45,705 nucleotides of DNA from an uncultured Dorea sp. (GCA_910586965.1 CAJUMF010000028.1:1-45705); one strand, 5' to 3'; shown: positions 1-9,010, numbered from the stretch's first letter. The notes: generated by a model from the sequence alone, not told the origin. Translations and numbers: made by a program.

Positions 1-636
1 GATTTCTTTCTCTGCTTTTTGAATTAGACTTACTATCAGACTGAACGCATCGTAATTCTGTCCGTCAAAAAATATCTTTTGGCTGGATTCCTCATGTTCG
101 GATATGTACGCAAATATCTGCTCTAATTTTTCGTCTGTCTGTTTCTGATACTCTAGCTGCCGCAATTCAACTGTGCTGATACGTTCAAAGAGAAGATAAT
201 TGTTAGCAATAAAACGCCACATCTCTATAAACGATTTCATTATACGAATGCTTACTTGTATAGCTACATCACTTCGTAAAACAGCAGACAACATAGCGAT
301 TCCCTGTTCCGTAAAAACATAGGGTAAGTATTTACGATGTTTCCCTCGCCCCTCATTTTCGTTTAAGGTCGCAATTTGCGACCTTAAAAATTCTGTTTCT
401 TCTGCGGTTAGTTGAAAACGGAATTCTTCTGGAAAACGTGCTATATTTCTTTTCACTGTTTCATTGAGCCTTTTAGTCTCTACTTGGTACAGCATCGCTA
501 AATCACTGTCTAGCATAACCTGCTGGTTACGAATAACATAAATCATGCTTTTTATATCGAATTGAGTTGGTTCAATACTTACTTCTTGAATATTATCATT
601 TGTCTTTTCCAGAGCTGTTTGTTCTGTATCAGCCAT
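1..636 (-). CDS. ORF6N-domain DNA-binding protein (3' end outside the window)
   Basis: The minus-strand frame is open from the ATG at 636 to the window edge, so 212 codons are visible and the C-terminus is missing. Residues about 25-75 match the ORF6N domain: an IRNQQVMLDSDLAMLYQVET core followed by KRLNETVKRN and RFPEEFRFQL. Further on there are GRGKHRKYLPYVFTEQG and a predicted helical C-terminal part. ORF6N (KilA-N-associated) domains are known from phage and mobile-element regulators and bind DNA; the exact role here is unknown. The start is supported by AAAGGG about 8 nt upstream. The gene sits on the 3' side of a tRNA-Arg gene, the side where elements integrating into tRNA genes lie. 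A 27-nt perfect palindrome lies inside the coding sequence at 362-388. Confidence 0.85.
   Translation of the reverse strand, partial: MADTEQTALEKTNDNIQEVSIEPTQFDIKSMIYVIRNQQVMLDSDLAMLYQVETKRLNETVKRNIARFPEEFRFQLTAEETEFLRSQIATLNENEGRGKHRKYLPYVFTEQGIAMLSAVLRSDVAIQVSIRIMKSFIEMWRFIANNYLLFERISTVELRQLEYQKQTDEKLEQIFAYISEHEESSQKIFFDGQNYDAFSLIVSLIQKAEKEI
362..388. repeat. 27-nt perfect inverted repeat inside the ORF6N gene
   Basis: The arm TTTAAGGTCGCAA (362-374) is exactly complementary to TTGCGACCTTAAA (376-388), with one central base. It lies wholly in coding sequence and encodes part of the FLRSQIATLN stretch. Perfect symmetry over 13 bp per arm inside a gene is not required by the protein. It could be a binding site for the encoded protein or an mRNA hairpin; neither is shown. 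Confidence 0.8.
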
Positions 637-837
637 CTTTATCGCCCTTTCTATTCTGAAATGCCAGATTAGAACCTCAAAACTATGAGTAACTTAAAAT
701 TCCAAATCAACTAACATTGTCTTAAATATATGATCATAAAAATAACTCTCTCCTTTTCAATTAGCAAAATTTCGGATAAAATTCTTCGGACAATTAGCAG
801 AAACACCATTCTGATTAGCAAACTTAGATAGATAGGA

Positions 838-873
838 ATGCCGAAAACTCTGGAGTCCCAGCGTTTTCGGCAT
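838..873 (-). terminator. strong hairpin just downstream of tRNA-Arg, probable terminator
   Basis: An 11-bp perfect outer stem (838-848 with 863-873) is continued by a 4-bp inner stem (CTGG 850-853 with CCAG 858-861) closing a 4-nt loop. It starts 10 nt beyond the tRNA 3' end, where a tRNA terminator is expected. The following U-tract is weak on both strands, so termination efficiency is uncertain. It may act in both directions. Confidence 0.6.
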
Positions 874-882
874 TTCTTCAGA

Positions 883-956
883 CGTCGCTAAGAGGATTCG
901 AACCTCCGGCCTACCGCTTAGGAGGCGGTCGCTCTATCCTGCTGAGCTATAGCGAC
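883..956 (-). tRNA. tRNA-Arg (anticodon CCT)
   Basis: The minus strand folds into a full cloverleaf. The acceptor stem is GTCGCTA/TAGCGAC. The D arm is GCTC...GAGC. The anticodon stem is ACCGC/GCGGT around the loop CTCCTAA, giving anticodon CCT, which reads AGG. The T arm is GGAGG-TTCGAAT-CCTCT. The discriminator base is G and CCA is not encoded. AGG-decoding tRNA-Arg genes are common integration sites for mobile elements. Confidence 0.97.
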
Positions 957-1005
957 ATTCATGCTCATTTATTCTACCACTCAGCAGGAAAAAAATCAAG
1001 GAAAA

Positions 1006-4000
1006 TTATTTTACTTTTACACTCTTTGCTTTAGACCACCCGGAATATACTTTAACTGACCTCCCGTTAAACTTAACTGTCTTGTAAGTCCTTATTCTCA
1101 CATAATACTTTTTCTTTGACTTTAGCTTTGATATCTTCACAGATGTCTTTTTCTTGCTGACAGCCTTCGTCTTCGTACTGCTGCCAAAATCCTTTTTCAG
1201 ACTGTACTGGACTTCATAGCCTGATATCTGGGACTTTTGCTTTTTCCATTTCACAGTCATCTTTTTCTTTCCTTTGGAAAGCTTTGAAAGTTTTGTTCCT
1301 TTCGGTCCGATGGAAAATGTTTTCTGGACAGAACCGCTGTAATTTCCTTTAAATACGATATTGACTGCATACTGCCCGATTTCCTTTCTCCCTCCCGGAT
1401 AATAAACCATATAATTTGACGGCGCAACCGTCTTTCCTGCGCTGTCTTTTACTGTCACTGACGGAGTTATTACATTTCCGCTGTATGTGTAGCTTACACC
1501 TGACAGGGCAACTGTTTTCGGGTAAGAAATCACTGTACGGCTCTTCTCTTTCCTGCACACAGAACATGCCGTAACAATGCTCCCGTTTCTGGACACGGTT
1601 GCTTTATTAACTGTAGCAGCATATTTATGTCCGGTCAGAGGAATCTCCGTCTGCTCCTTTTCTATGCCGCAATTCTCACAGTGAACACTGGTAATGCCCA
1701 TCTGCGTACAGGTGGCTGCTTTCACAACGCTGTTCACCCAGCTATGTCTGTCTTCTATCAACCCTTCTGTTTCTTTAAATCCGCACGACTGACAGACACG
1801 TTCCCTGTAATCGCTCTGGCATGGGGATTCTATTGTTTTCCACTCCGTAAAATTATGTTCATGTCCTTCCAGGACTTCGTAATAGAAAGTATTTTCCTTT
1901 CCGCCGTATTTTACCGTCGCTGTCCTCTGCCCTGCGGAATTCGTATCAAAACCTGTTATCGTGTATGCTCCGGCCGCAACCTCTCTTGAATCTTTCGTAT
2001 AATTGGCTGTCACCTTAATTCCGGTACTGTCTACCTTATCCCCTTTAAAATACGATAATTTGTTCGGAGGAACAATTGTAAGAGACAGCAATTCATTCGC
2101 GGTTTTCTTCGTCTTTGCTATTATTTTATTATCAAGTTTCTGTACATAGCTTATGAAAAGCTTGTTATCTGATGATGTAAGTGAAATACTTTGCCCCGCA
2201 CTGCCGACATCCAACCCTTCCTGTATATAGCTGTCCTTTTCTGTATCATACTGATACACCTTTGTATTTCCTTCTCCTGATGTATCCGACACAAGAACAT
2301 ATAGGTTACCCTGCGTGACAGATATACTTGGTTCAAACACAGATATTCCGGAGCTTTTTCCTATCTTCCAACTTTGCCCGTCATAGGACGCCATCTTCAG
2401 ATTTTCGCCGCCAAGCGGTATATATATTTTTCCGTCTAAAGATTCAATGTCATATGTATTTCCTGAAAATGACCCATCATCTACCCTGGTAAAGTTAGAA
2501 TTTCCTTCATACCTGAATATCTTAATCCTATTTCCATCAGATGCATCTCTTACTGTTGCGTATATTTTACCATTCAGCTCGCACACCTTTGGCTGACCAC
2601 ATGCATATGATTTCTCAAAGAACTGTCCAATCTCTGAAAAATTATTATTCTCTATTTTTCCTAAAATAGCTTTACTGCTTTCCTCTGCATATGTAAGATA
2701 TAACCCCTGCGTTGTCTCTTTAATATCAAAGTCGCCATCTACTTTTTCTTTCGTTAATATATCTGTCCACGTACCATTTCCATTATACTTCTTTATATAT
2801 AGTTTTTGTTCATTCGTGGTATATGCAAGATATAATTCATTTTTATATGAGAATAATTTTTTGTCTGATAATCCTCTACTTACTTGTATATTACTTCCTA
2901 ACGCCGTCCAGCCGTCATTTTTATAACTATATAACTGAAAATTTTCACTGCTGGCTGATGCAGGATTATATGCAATTAAATATTGTGTTCCATTACATGT
3001 TGTTATTGCTGTACTTTTGCTGGTACCGTAATCACTGGAACTGCCATCTGTAAACCCTGTATCCTTCCACAAATCAAAATCCGCACCATCCGGAATAGAT
3101 ACGTCCAATGTCATCTGGCTGCCGTCACTGTTTCTCTTTACGTTATTGATAACAATTCCTGAATTACTTCCGTCTGAAAATGTCAACGCCCCGTCCGCCA
3201 GTTTTTTATCTAAATCTTCCTGTCCTATGGACGTCTTCCCATTAAGATCTGACAATGCAGCATTTATTACAGTCATACTCTCGTTATAGACTCCATCATT
3301 TGTTTCATATCCATTCTGCCCTTTTTGCGGACGGAATATATAGATTCCGGTATTTCCATAATAATTGCTGAGTCCTGTGACAGTCGTATTTACCCGATAA
3401 ACAATCACGCCAGAATTCTGATCACTGAATAATGCAGAATCCAAAGAATCATTGTCGAGAGGGTTTTTATCATTTCTCCCTGATTTTCTGTACTCTACTA
3501 CAAATATCTCATGTTCATTCAGAGGAGACTTCAAGATATATGCCTGATTTCCCGCTGCTTTATCCTGTGTGTCCAGTGTTAAGCTTGCGCTTTTTGTTAT
3601 TGTCTCTATTTCCAGCCAATTCGTATATTTCATTCTTGTATATGCAAGAGGATAAGAAATTCTATAAGATGCAGATGCCATTATATCCCATATATACACC
3701 GGATGTCTGCATGGCTCTTTCGGGTCTTCCAAATTCCCTCTGTAAAGATCCGGATACCCCAGTGAATGGAGAAATTCATGAATGATAACTCCCGACTGTT
3801 GATCCTTGATTCTATCCGTACTGAGCATATTATATGTTCCAATGCTTTTACCGCTCCACTTTACGGTAGAAGTTGGAAAATCACTTTTATGTGATACAAG
3901 CGTAGGTATCACTGAAGTAGAACCTGACGGCGGAGCACCTTTCATTACTACGGTTAAATTATCGATGTATCCATCATTGTCATAATCAACTAATTTACTG

Positions 4001-4407
4001 CTAATACCTGGAACCTTAGCTAATACTTGCTCTATGATCAACGAATCTACATTTTTCTCCTGCGCCTCTTTTTCAGTCATAGAGAGCTGGCAGGATTTGA
4101 TTGATGTTCCGTTATCCTGTGGAAATATATTATGTATTTCAAATTTTCCATAGGAAACCGTCTTCAGATAATTTTTCATGGATCTTCCATGTTCGCCATT
4201 ATAATACTTTATAATTTTGTCGCGATTTTCTTTTTTTGCAAAATAAGCGGCATCTTCTGACGCTTTACTTCCTGAAAAATGTGCGAACAACACTACATTA
4301 GCAAAATCTCTCTTCTGGATATCAGACGCCTTTGCATCTGTCCTTATATCAAAAATTCCTGCTAATAAAGATATTAATATGCATGATACTATGAGTTTTT
4401 TCCTCAT
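1006..4407 (-). CDS. secreted M6-like zinc metalloprotease with Ig-like and fibronectin-type C-terminal domains
   Basis: The protein has 1133 residues. An N-terminal signal peptide (basic MRKK, hydrophobic core about 5-20) indicates export. The catalytic motif HEFLHSLGYPD (H210, E211, H214, D220) fits the HExxHxxGxxD zinc site of M6/immune-inhibitor-A-like metallopeptidases, and WDIMAS at about 240 resembles a Met-turn. Residues about 440-760 hold repeated beta-strand units of the kind seen in propellers. An Ig-like segment (about 780-850) follows, then a stretch with four CxxC pairs (about 870-960), another Ig-like module, and a very Lys/Ser-rich fibronectin type III-like end. No LPXTG sorting signal is present, so the protein is probably released or held by charge. 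It is transcribed alone. The substrate is unknown; host or dietary protein is a guess. Confidence 0.85.
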   Translation of the reverse strand: MRKKLIVSCILISLLAGIFDIRTDAKASDIQKRDFANVVLFAHFSGSKASEDAAYFAKKENRDKIIKYYNGEHGRSMKNYLKTVSYGKFEIHNIFPQDNGTSIKSCQLSMTEKEAQEKNVDSLIIEQVLAKVPGISSKLVDYDNDGYIDNLTVVMKGAPPSGSTSVIPTLVSHKSDFPTSTVKWSGKSIGTYNMLSTDRIKDQQSGVIIHEFLHSLGYPDLYRGNLEDPKEPCRHPVYIWDIMASASYRISYPLAYTRMKYTNWLEIETITKSASLTLDTQDKAAGNQAYILKSPLNEHEIFVVEYRKSGRNDKNPLDNDSLDSALFSDQNSGVIVYRVNTTVTGLSNYYGNTGIYIFRPQKGQNGYETNDGVYNESMTVINAALSDLNGKTSIGQEDLDKKLADGALTFSDGSNSGIVINNVKRNSDGSQMTLDVSIPDGADFDLWKDTGFTDGSSSDYGTSKSTAITTCNGTQYLIAYNPASASSENFQLYSYKNDGWTALGSNIQVSRGLSDKKLFSYKNELYLAYTTNEQKLYIKKYNGNGTWTDILTKEKVDGDFDIKETTQGLYLTYAEESSKAILGKIENNNFSEIGQFFEKSYACGQPKVCELNGKIYATVRDASDGNRIKIFRYEGNSNFTRVDDGSFSGNTYDIESLDGKIYIPLGGENLKMASYDGQSWKIGKSSGISVFEPSISVTQGNLYVLVSDTSGEGNTKVYQYDTEKDSYIQEGLDVGSAGQSISLTSSDNKLFISYVQKLDNKIIAKTKKTANELLSLTIVPPNKLSYFKGDKVDSTGIKVTANYTKDSREVAAGAYTITGFDTNSAGQRTATVKYGGKENTFYYEVLEGHEHNFTEWKTIESPCQSDYRERVCQSCGFKETEGLIEDRHSWVNSVVKAATCTQMGITSVHCENCGIEKEQTEIPLTGHKYAATVNKATVSRNGSIVTACSVCRKEKSRTVISYPKTVALSGVSYTYSGNVITPSVTVKDSAGKTVAPSNYMVYYPGGRKEIGQYAVNIVFKGNYSGSVQKTFSIGPKGTKLSKLSKGKKKMTVKWKKQKSQISGYEVQYSLKKDFGSSTKTKAVSKKKTSVKISKLKSKKKYYVRIRTYKTVKFNGRSVKVYSGWSKAKSVKVK

Positions 4408-4474
4408 ATATTATACCCCCACCACCACCCAATTTCAGTATGTTTATTTTTAGCGACTGCTGGTAATAAATAAT

Positions 4475-5356
4475 TTAGTCAAAATTTATCTTCCCCTGTA
4501 ACCATATATTTCCTTTAAATCTCCGCCCATTTGCTGGCTCACCGACTACTCTCGCTTTCGGTACACATAAAGAAAATCTCAGATCATTAACCTCCAGATC
4601 CATAATATATAATTCTTCTTTTGTTAATTTATTTTCTGTTACTGTATATTTTAAAATTGTTCCAAGAATAGAATACTTATCACACTCTATCCCAAAAGGC
4701 ATAATACTCGTATCAACAATACTGAAAATATCCTCTGAAATAAGTCTTCTCGATACTTTTGAATATGTATCAATATCATCCAAAGTCAGACTTTCAATTG
4801 CAGCAGGATCGCCGGATTTCGCAGCATTTACTAATTTCATCCGGTTATGGACATCTTCCTGCTGCCGCTTTTCCTGATATTTATTTTTCGATACCGGGAA
4901 CAGTATCATGCCTTCGTTACTCAGAGCTGACAGAGTAACAGACATATACTGCACTCTGCCTTGACTGCTGAGCTGACACATTCTTAAATACTCTAATGTA
5001 TTTTGAACATGAAAAATCAGATTGATCGCAATTTTTGAATCCTCACATATTCCTATATAAGCTTCTCTGTCACTTCTTCGTTCAACTGCCACATCTGCAT
5101 AGGAAGTAATGCCCTTTCCGGTAAAATATGGAAAATAATACTGCTTTTGAAAATGTGAATTCATGTCCATATCACCAAACAAAGAGATTCCGATTCCTTC
5201 ACTATATTCTTTTCGGAATTCGCAGAAATCCATCTCCCCATCCTGTAAAGTCAATTCATGTTGTGTAAATTTTTGTTCTACCTGAGTCAGGATTTCGTAT
5301 AATTCTTTTTTTGATTCTATATCGCCAAATCCAATGGCTGTCAGGTATTGATTCAT
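4475..5356 (-). CDS. DUF3881-family protein
   Basis: The product has 293 residues, no signal peptide and no membrane segment, so it is cytoplasmic. The N-terminus (MNQYLTAIGFGDIESKKELY) and the later GISLFGDMD and YFPYFTGKGITSYADVAVERR stretches match my memory of DUF3881, a family of unknown function found mainly in Lachnospiraceae. The stop codon of serS does not overlap it: the gene starts only two bases after serS ends, so it is very likely cotranscribed with serS. No catalytic motif is recognisable. It carries a taxonomic hint but no functional one. Confidence 0.7.
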   Translation of the reverse strand: MNQYLTAIGFGDIESKKELYEILTQVEQKFTQHELTLQDGEMDFCEFRKEYSEGIGISLFGDMDMNSHFQKQYYFPYFTGKGITSYADVAVERRSDREAYIGICEDSKIAINLIFHVQNTLEYLRMCQLSSQGRVQYMSVTLSALSNEGMILFPVSKNKYQEKRQQEDVHNRMKLVNAAKSGDPAAIESLTLDDIDTYSKVSRRLISEDIFSIVDTSIMPFGIECDKYSILGTILKYTVTENKLTKEELYIMDLEVNDLRFSLCVPKARVVGEPANGRRFKGNIWLQGKINFD

Positions 5357-5358
5357 AA

Positions 5359-6645
5359 TTATTTCCTCTTAATTTCTGTCATTCCACCCATATATGGACG
5401 CAGAACTTCCGGAATTCTTACACTTCCATCTGCTTGAAGATTATTCTCTAAAAATGCGATCAACATTCTCGGAGGCGCAACAACAGTATTGTTCAGTGTA
5501 TGTGCAAAATATTTATTTCCGTCTGCTCCTTTTACGCGAATCCCAAGTCTTCTCGCCTGCGCGTCACTTAAGTTGGAACAACTTCCTACTTCAAAATATT
5601 TTTTCTGTCTTGGAGACCATGCCTCCACATCACAAGATTTTACCTTCAGATCTGCTAAATCTCCAGAACAACATTCCAACGTACGAACCGGGATATCAAG
5701 AGAACGGAACAAATCTACAGTATTCTTCCAAAGCTGATCATACCAATACGGACTTTCTTCCGGTTTGCATACGACGATCATTTCCTGTTTTTCAAACTGA
5801 TGAATACGGTATACTCCTCTTTCTTCAATTCCATGTGCTCCTTTTTCTTTACGGAAACATGGAGAATAACTTGTAAGCGTCTGCGGGAGCTGATCTTCAT
5901 TTAACATATTATCAATAAATTTTCCAATCATTGAATGTTCACTTGTTCCAATGAGATACAGATCTTCTCCCTCAATCTTGTACATCATCGCATCCATTTC
6001 CGCAAAACTCATTACTCCGGTCACTACATTACTGCGGATCATAAATGGCGGAATGCAATATGTGAAGCCCCTGTCTATCATAAAATCACGTGCATAGGTA
6101 ATTACTGCTGAATGGAGTCTTGCTATATCTCCCATCAGATAATAAAATCCATTCCCCGCAACTCTGCCTGCACTTTCTAAATCAATTCCTTTAAAGCTCT
6201 CCATAATCTCTGTGTGATACGGAATCTCATAATCAGGAACTACAGGTTCGCCAAATCTTTCAATCTCCACATTCTCACTGTCATCTTTACCAATTGGAAC
6301 AGAAGGATCTATGATATTCGGAATTGTCATCATAATCTTTTTGATTCTTTCTTCAACTTCTCTCTCTTCGTTAGAAAGACTCTCTACACGGTCAGCGTTT
6401 GCCTGAACTTTTTTCTTAAGTTCTTCTGCTTCTTCTTTCTTCCCCTGCGCCATACATGCACCAATCTGTTTGGAAATCTTGTTTCTGTCTGCGCGCAGTG
6501 CTTCTACTTCCTGCTTAATATCTCTATTCTTCTTATCAAGTTCTAATACCTCATCCACCAATGGAAGTTTATCATCCTGGAATTTCTTTTTAATATTCTC
6601 TTTAACTTCCTCTGGATTATTTCTTACAAATCTGATGTCTAACAT
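5359..6645 (-). CDS. serS: serine--tRNA ligase
   Basis: This class II aminoacyl-tRNA synthetase charges tRNA-Ser with serine in the cytoplasm. Its 428 residues are the normal length. The N-terminal 30-105 region is a charged coiled coil (RADRNKISKQIG, KKKVQANADRVESL), the tRNA-binding arm of bacterial SerRS. Motif 2 appears as FRKEKGAHGIEERGVYRIHQ (about 265-285), and motif 3 near the C-terminus as NNTVVAPPRMLIAFLEN. A strong AGGAGG lies 6-7 nt before the ATG. It follows the DUF4446 gene with a 23-nt gap and probably belongs to the parA-parB transcription unit. Confidence 0.97.
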   Translation of the reverse strand: MLDIRFVRNNPEEVKENIKKKFQDDKLPLVDEVLELDKKNRDIKQEVEALRADRNKISKQIGACMAQGKKEEAEELKKKVQANADRVESLSNEEREVEERIKKIMMTIPNIIDPSVPIGKDDSENVEIERFGEPVVPDYEIPYHTEIMESFKGIDLESAGRVAGNGFYYLMGDIARLHSAVITYARDFMIDRGFTYCIPPFMIRSNVVTGVMSFAEMDAMMYKIEGEDLYLIGTSEHSMIGKFIDNMLNEDQLPQTLTSYSPCFRKEKGAHGIEERGVYRIHQFEKQEMIVVCKPEESPYWYDQLWKNTVDLFRSLDIPVRTLECCSGDLADLKVKSCDVEAWSPRQKKYFEVGSCSNLSDAQARRLGIRVKGADGNKYFAHTLNNTVVAPPRMLIAFLENNLQADGSVRIPEVLRPYMGGMTEIKRK

Positions 6646-6668
6646 TTTCTTTTCCTCCTGTTTTTCCT

Positions 6669-7193
6669 TTACTTTGACTCTTTGTTATAAATATCTGAAA
6701 AGATTGCTTTGTCCAATGCTTCTGCCTCTTCCTCGGCAAGTTCTACATAACTTTCTGCATTTACAATCTCTTTTACATAGGTATAGCATCCTTCTCTGCT
6801 GTGCATAGCATTCATGATCCATCCATTGTTTTTACCATCCAGCATCGCAACAGCAAAGCTCAACTTTCCGCCCATCTCGTTAAATGCATCGTATTTTACA
6901 ATTCCTACTTTTTGAAAATTCTGATCTAATATTTTTCTCATATCACGGATATCCGTACGATTTTGTCTTGTAACCTTTATGATTGTTTCCGCTTCCTGAA
7001 ATTTTTCCATCATACTCTCTTCTAGACTTTTCCCATCTTTTCCACGCATAAACGTTTGATAACTATTTTTCAGGCGGTTATATTTTACTGTCACATTTAC
7101 ATATAATATAAATAATATTATAAACAATGCAAGCATAAATATAAAAATAAATGCGGGATCTATTCCCAATGCATTTAATATTCTGCTTTCCAT
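6669..7193 (-). CDS. DUF4446-family membrane-anchored protein
   Basis: The product has 174 residues. One N-terminal transmembrane segment (about 13-33, IDPAFIFIFMLALFIILFIL) is followed by a helical, probably coiled-coil stretch (about 35-95) and a C-terminal domain with GGKLSFAVAMLDGKNNGWIMN and YTYVKEIVN. This matches DUF4446, a family of unknown function that usually sits beside parB near the origin of Clostridia. The gene starts 6 nt after parB stops, and its ribosome binding site GGAGAG overlaps the end of parB, suggesting translational coupling. A link to chromosome segregation or the membrane is suggested only by this neighbourhood. Confidence 0.8.
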   Translation of the reverse strand: MESRILNALGIDPAFIFIFMLALFIILFILYVNVTVKYNRLKNSYQTFMRGKDGKSLEESMMEKFQEAETIIKVTRQNRTDIRDMRKILDQNFQKVGIVKYDAFNEMGGKLSFAVAMLDGKNNGWIMNAMHSREGCYTYVKEIVNAESYVELAEEEAEALDKAIFSDIYNKESK

Positions 7194-7199
7194 ATATAT

Positions 7200-8126
7200 T
7201 TATTCTCTCCTTCCAAGGCTCATAATCATGTCGAACATTCGTTCTAACTCGTCATCTGAATAATATTCTATCTCTATCTTTCCTTTTCCATTACCTTTTG
7301 CAGCAATATTAACCTTCGTTCCCATTACGTCTTTCATTTTATTTGCAAGATCATTATATAAGAAATCATTTTCAATAACTTTTTTTATTTTAGGTTGTTT
7401 AGGATTCTTTATATCCTTAACAAGCTTTTCCACATCTCTTACACTTAATTTTTCGTCAAAAATTTTTACTGCAAGTTCATGTTGTACAGTTGCATCTTCA
7501 ATAGCAAGAAGTGCTCTTGCATGTCCAGTAGATATCATATCATCTATTACCATCTGTTGTACCTTATCACATAACTTCAAAAGACGCATAGAATTGGTAA
7601 CGGCTGTTCTGCTCTTAGATACACGCTCAGCAACTTCATCTTGCTTTAGATTAAATTCTTCTAGTAATCTTTTATAAGCTGCTGCTTCTTCTATGGGATT
7701 TAGATTTTCTCTCTGTATATTTTCTATTAATCCAATTTCAATTATTTCTTGTTCTGTATAATCTTTAATGATCACAGGAATCTCTTTAACTCCTGCCATC
7801 TTTGCGGCACGCCATCTACGCTCACCTGCTATTATTTCATAATAGTCTTTTTTCTTTCTTACAATTAATGGTTGAAGGACACCGAACTGCTTGATTGAAT
7901 CTGATAATTCCATCAGAGCGTCCTCTTCGAAATTTTTTCTCGGCTGCTCTCTATTTGGTTCAACTTTATTAATATTTATCATCTGTTCTCCGGATTTTGA
8001 TTCCATCTGAACATCGTTATTTTCCAATGATTTCAATACCATTTCTGTCTGATTCACTTTTACAGGCTTATTGTCAGGTATCAAACTATCCAAGCCTTTT
8101 CCAAGTCCTTTTTTTCTAACAGCCAT
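7200..8126 (-). CDS. parB: chromosome-partitioning protein ParB (Spo0J), parS-binding CTP-dependent clamp
   Basis: The product has 308 residues. The N-terminal KKGLGKGLDSLIP is the ParA-stimulating peptide. The ParB/Srx nucleotide domain (about 45-135) contains the C-box GERRWRAA (101-108), which binds CTP. A helix-turn-helix (about 155-185, KQDEVAERVSKSRTAVTNS) reads parS. The C-terminal about 60 residues are the dimerisation region. ParB loads at parS and slides along origin DNA to recruit ParA and SMC. The gene lies 19 nt after parA, has an AGGAGG start site, and lies downstream of two consensus parS sites at 8972 and 9011 in the same window. Confidence 0.97.
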   Translation of the reverse strand: MAVRKKGLGKGLDSLIPDNKPVKVNQTEMVLKSLENNDVQMESKSGEQMININKVEPNREQPRKNFEEDALMELSDSIKQFGVLQPLIVRKKKDYYEIIAGERRWRAAKMAGVKEIPVIIKDYTEQEIIEIGLIENIQRENLNPIEEAAAYKRLLEEFNLKQDEVAERVSKSRTAVTNSMRLLKLCDKVQQMVIDDMISTGHARALLAIEDATVQHELAVKIFDEKLSVRDVEKLVKDIKNPKQPKIKKVIENDFLYNDLANKMKDVMGTKVNIAAKGNGKGKIEIEYYSDDELERMFDMIMSLGRRE

Positions 8127-8145
8127 CTTTTTCCCTCCTTTATAT

Positions 8146-8907
8146 TTATTCCTGAGACATAACCTCTTCTGCCAATTTCATATAACTCTCTGCCCCTGCC
8201 GATTTTGCATCATAATGATTAATAGGCATCCCATAACTCGGAGCTTCTGCAAGTCTTATATTCCTTGGAATAATTGTTTTATAAATATTTTGATCCAAAT
8301 TATCTTTAACATTTTCAACAACTTGAAGGGAAAGATTTGTTCTGGCATCATACATAGTAAATACGACACCTTCTATTTTGAGATTCTGATTTAGCCTGTC
8401 TCTTACCAGTTCCACAGTATGTATTAATTGACTTAATCCTTCAAGTGCATAGTATTCACATTGAATTGGAACTAATACAGAATCCGCAGTTGTCATTGCA
8501 TTTACAGTAAGAATACTTAAAGATGGAGGGCAATCAATAATAATGAAATCATAATTATCTTTCACTTTATATAAAGCATTCTTTAAAATATATTCTTTAT
8601 TTTCCTCATTCAATAATTCTATCTCGGCACCTGATAAATCAATACTTGTCGGTATTATATCCAAATTCTCATGAATATTTCTTTTTACTGCATTTTCAAT
8701 ACTTACCTCTCCAATTATTAAATCATAGATTGTATTATCAACTGAATTCTTATCCAAACCAAGACCACTTGTCATATTACCTTGGGGGTCCATATCTACT
8801 GAAAGAACTTTTCTACCTTTTTCAGCCAAACAAGCCGACAAATTAATTGCAGTTGTTGTTTTTCCTACGCCACCTTTCTGATTTGCGATGGCTATAATTT
8901 TTCCCAT
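8146..8907 (-). CDS. parA: chromosome-partitioning ATPase ParA (Soj)
   Basis: This Walker-type ATPase moves origins and, in Bacillus, regulates DnaA. It has 253 residues. The deviant Walker A motif is KGGVGKTT near residue 10; Walker B is DFIIIDCPPSL at about 120. The ATG at 8907 is chosen because GAAAGGTGA lies about 5 nt upstream. An in-frame GTG at 8916 would sit inside that ribosome binding site, so it is unlikely. An extended -10 (TGTTATACT, minus strand, 8938-8946) provides a promoter, with parS only about 26 bp upstream of it, so ParB bound at parS could affect parA-parB transcription. Confidence 0.97.
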   Translation of the reverse strand: MGKIIAIANQKGGVGKTTTAINLSACLAEKGRKVLSVDMDPQGNMTSGLGLDKNSVDNTIYDLIIGEVSIENAVKRNIHENLDIIPTSIDLSGAEIELLNEENKEYILKNALYKVKDNYDFIIIDCPPSLSILTVNAMTTADSVLVPIQCEYYALEGLSQLIHTVELVRDRLNQNLKIEGVVFTMYDARTNLSLQVVENVKDNLDQNIYKTIIPRNIRLAEAPSYGMPINHYDAKSAGAESYMKLAEEVMSQE

Positions 8908-8937
8908 ATAAATCACCTTTCTTTTTCATGTATTACT

Positions 8938-8946
8938 AGTATAACA
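8938..8946 (-). promoter_or_regulatory. extended -10 promoter of parA-parB
   Basis: The minus strand reads TGTTATACT, an extended -10 element with one mismatch to TATAAT. No good -35 is found at 17 bp. The start site would fall about 20 nt before the parA ribosome binding site. A DnaA-box-like ATATCCACA lies just upstream at 8960-8968, with one mismatch. Confidence 0.45.
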
Positions 8947-8971
8947 CTTTTCTTTCTATATATCCACAAAA

Positions 8972-8987
8972 TGTTTCACGTGAAACA
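8972..8987. promoter_or_regulatory. parS: parS site 1
   Basis: TGTTTCACGTGAAACA is an exact 16-bp palindromic match to the parS sequence bound by ParB/Spo0J across Bacillota. It lies between parA and rsmG, upstream of the parA promoter. Confidence 0.97.
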
Positions 8988-9010
8988 TTATTTCTTTATT
9001 AATTTTTCAA

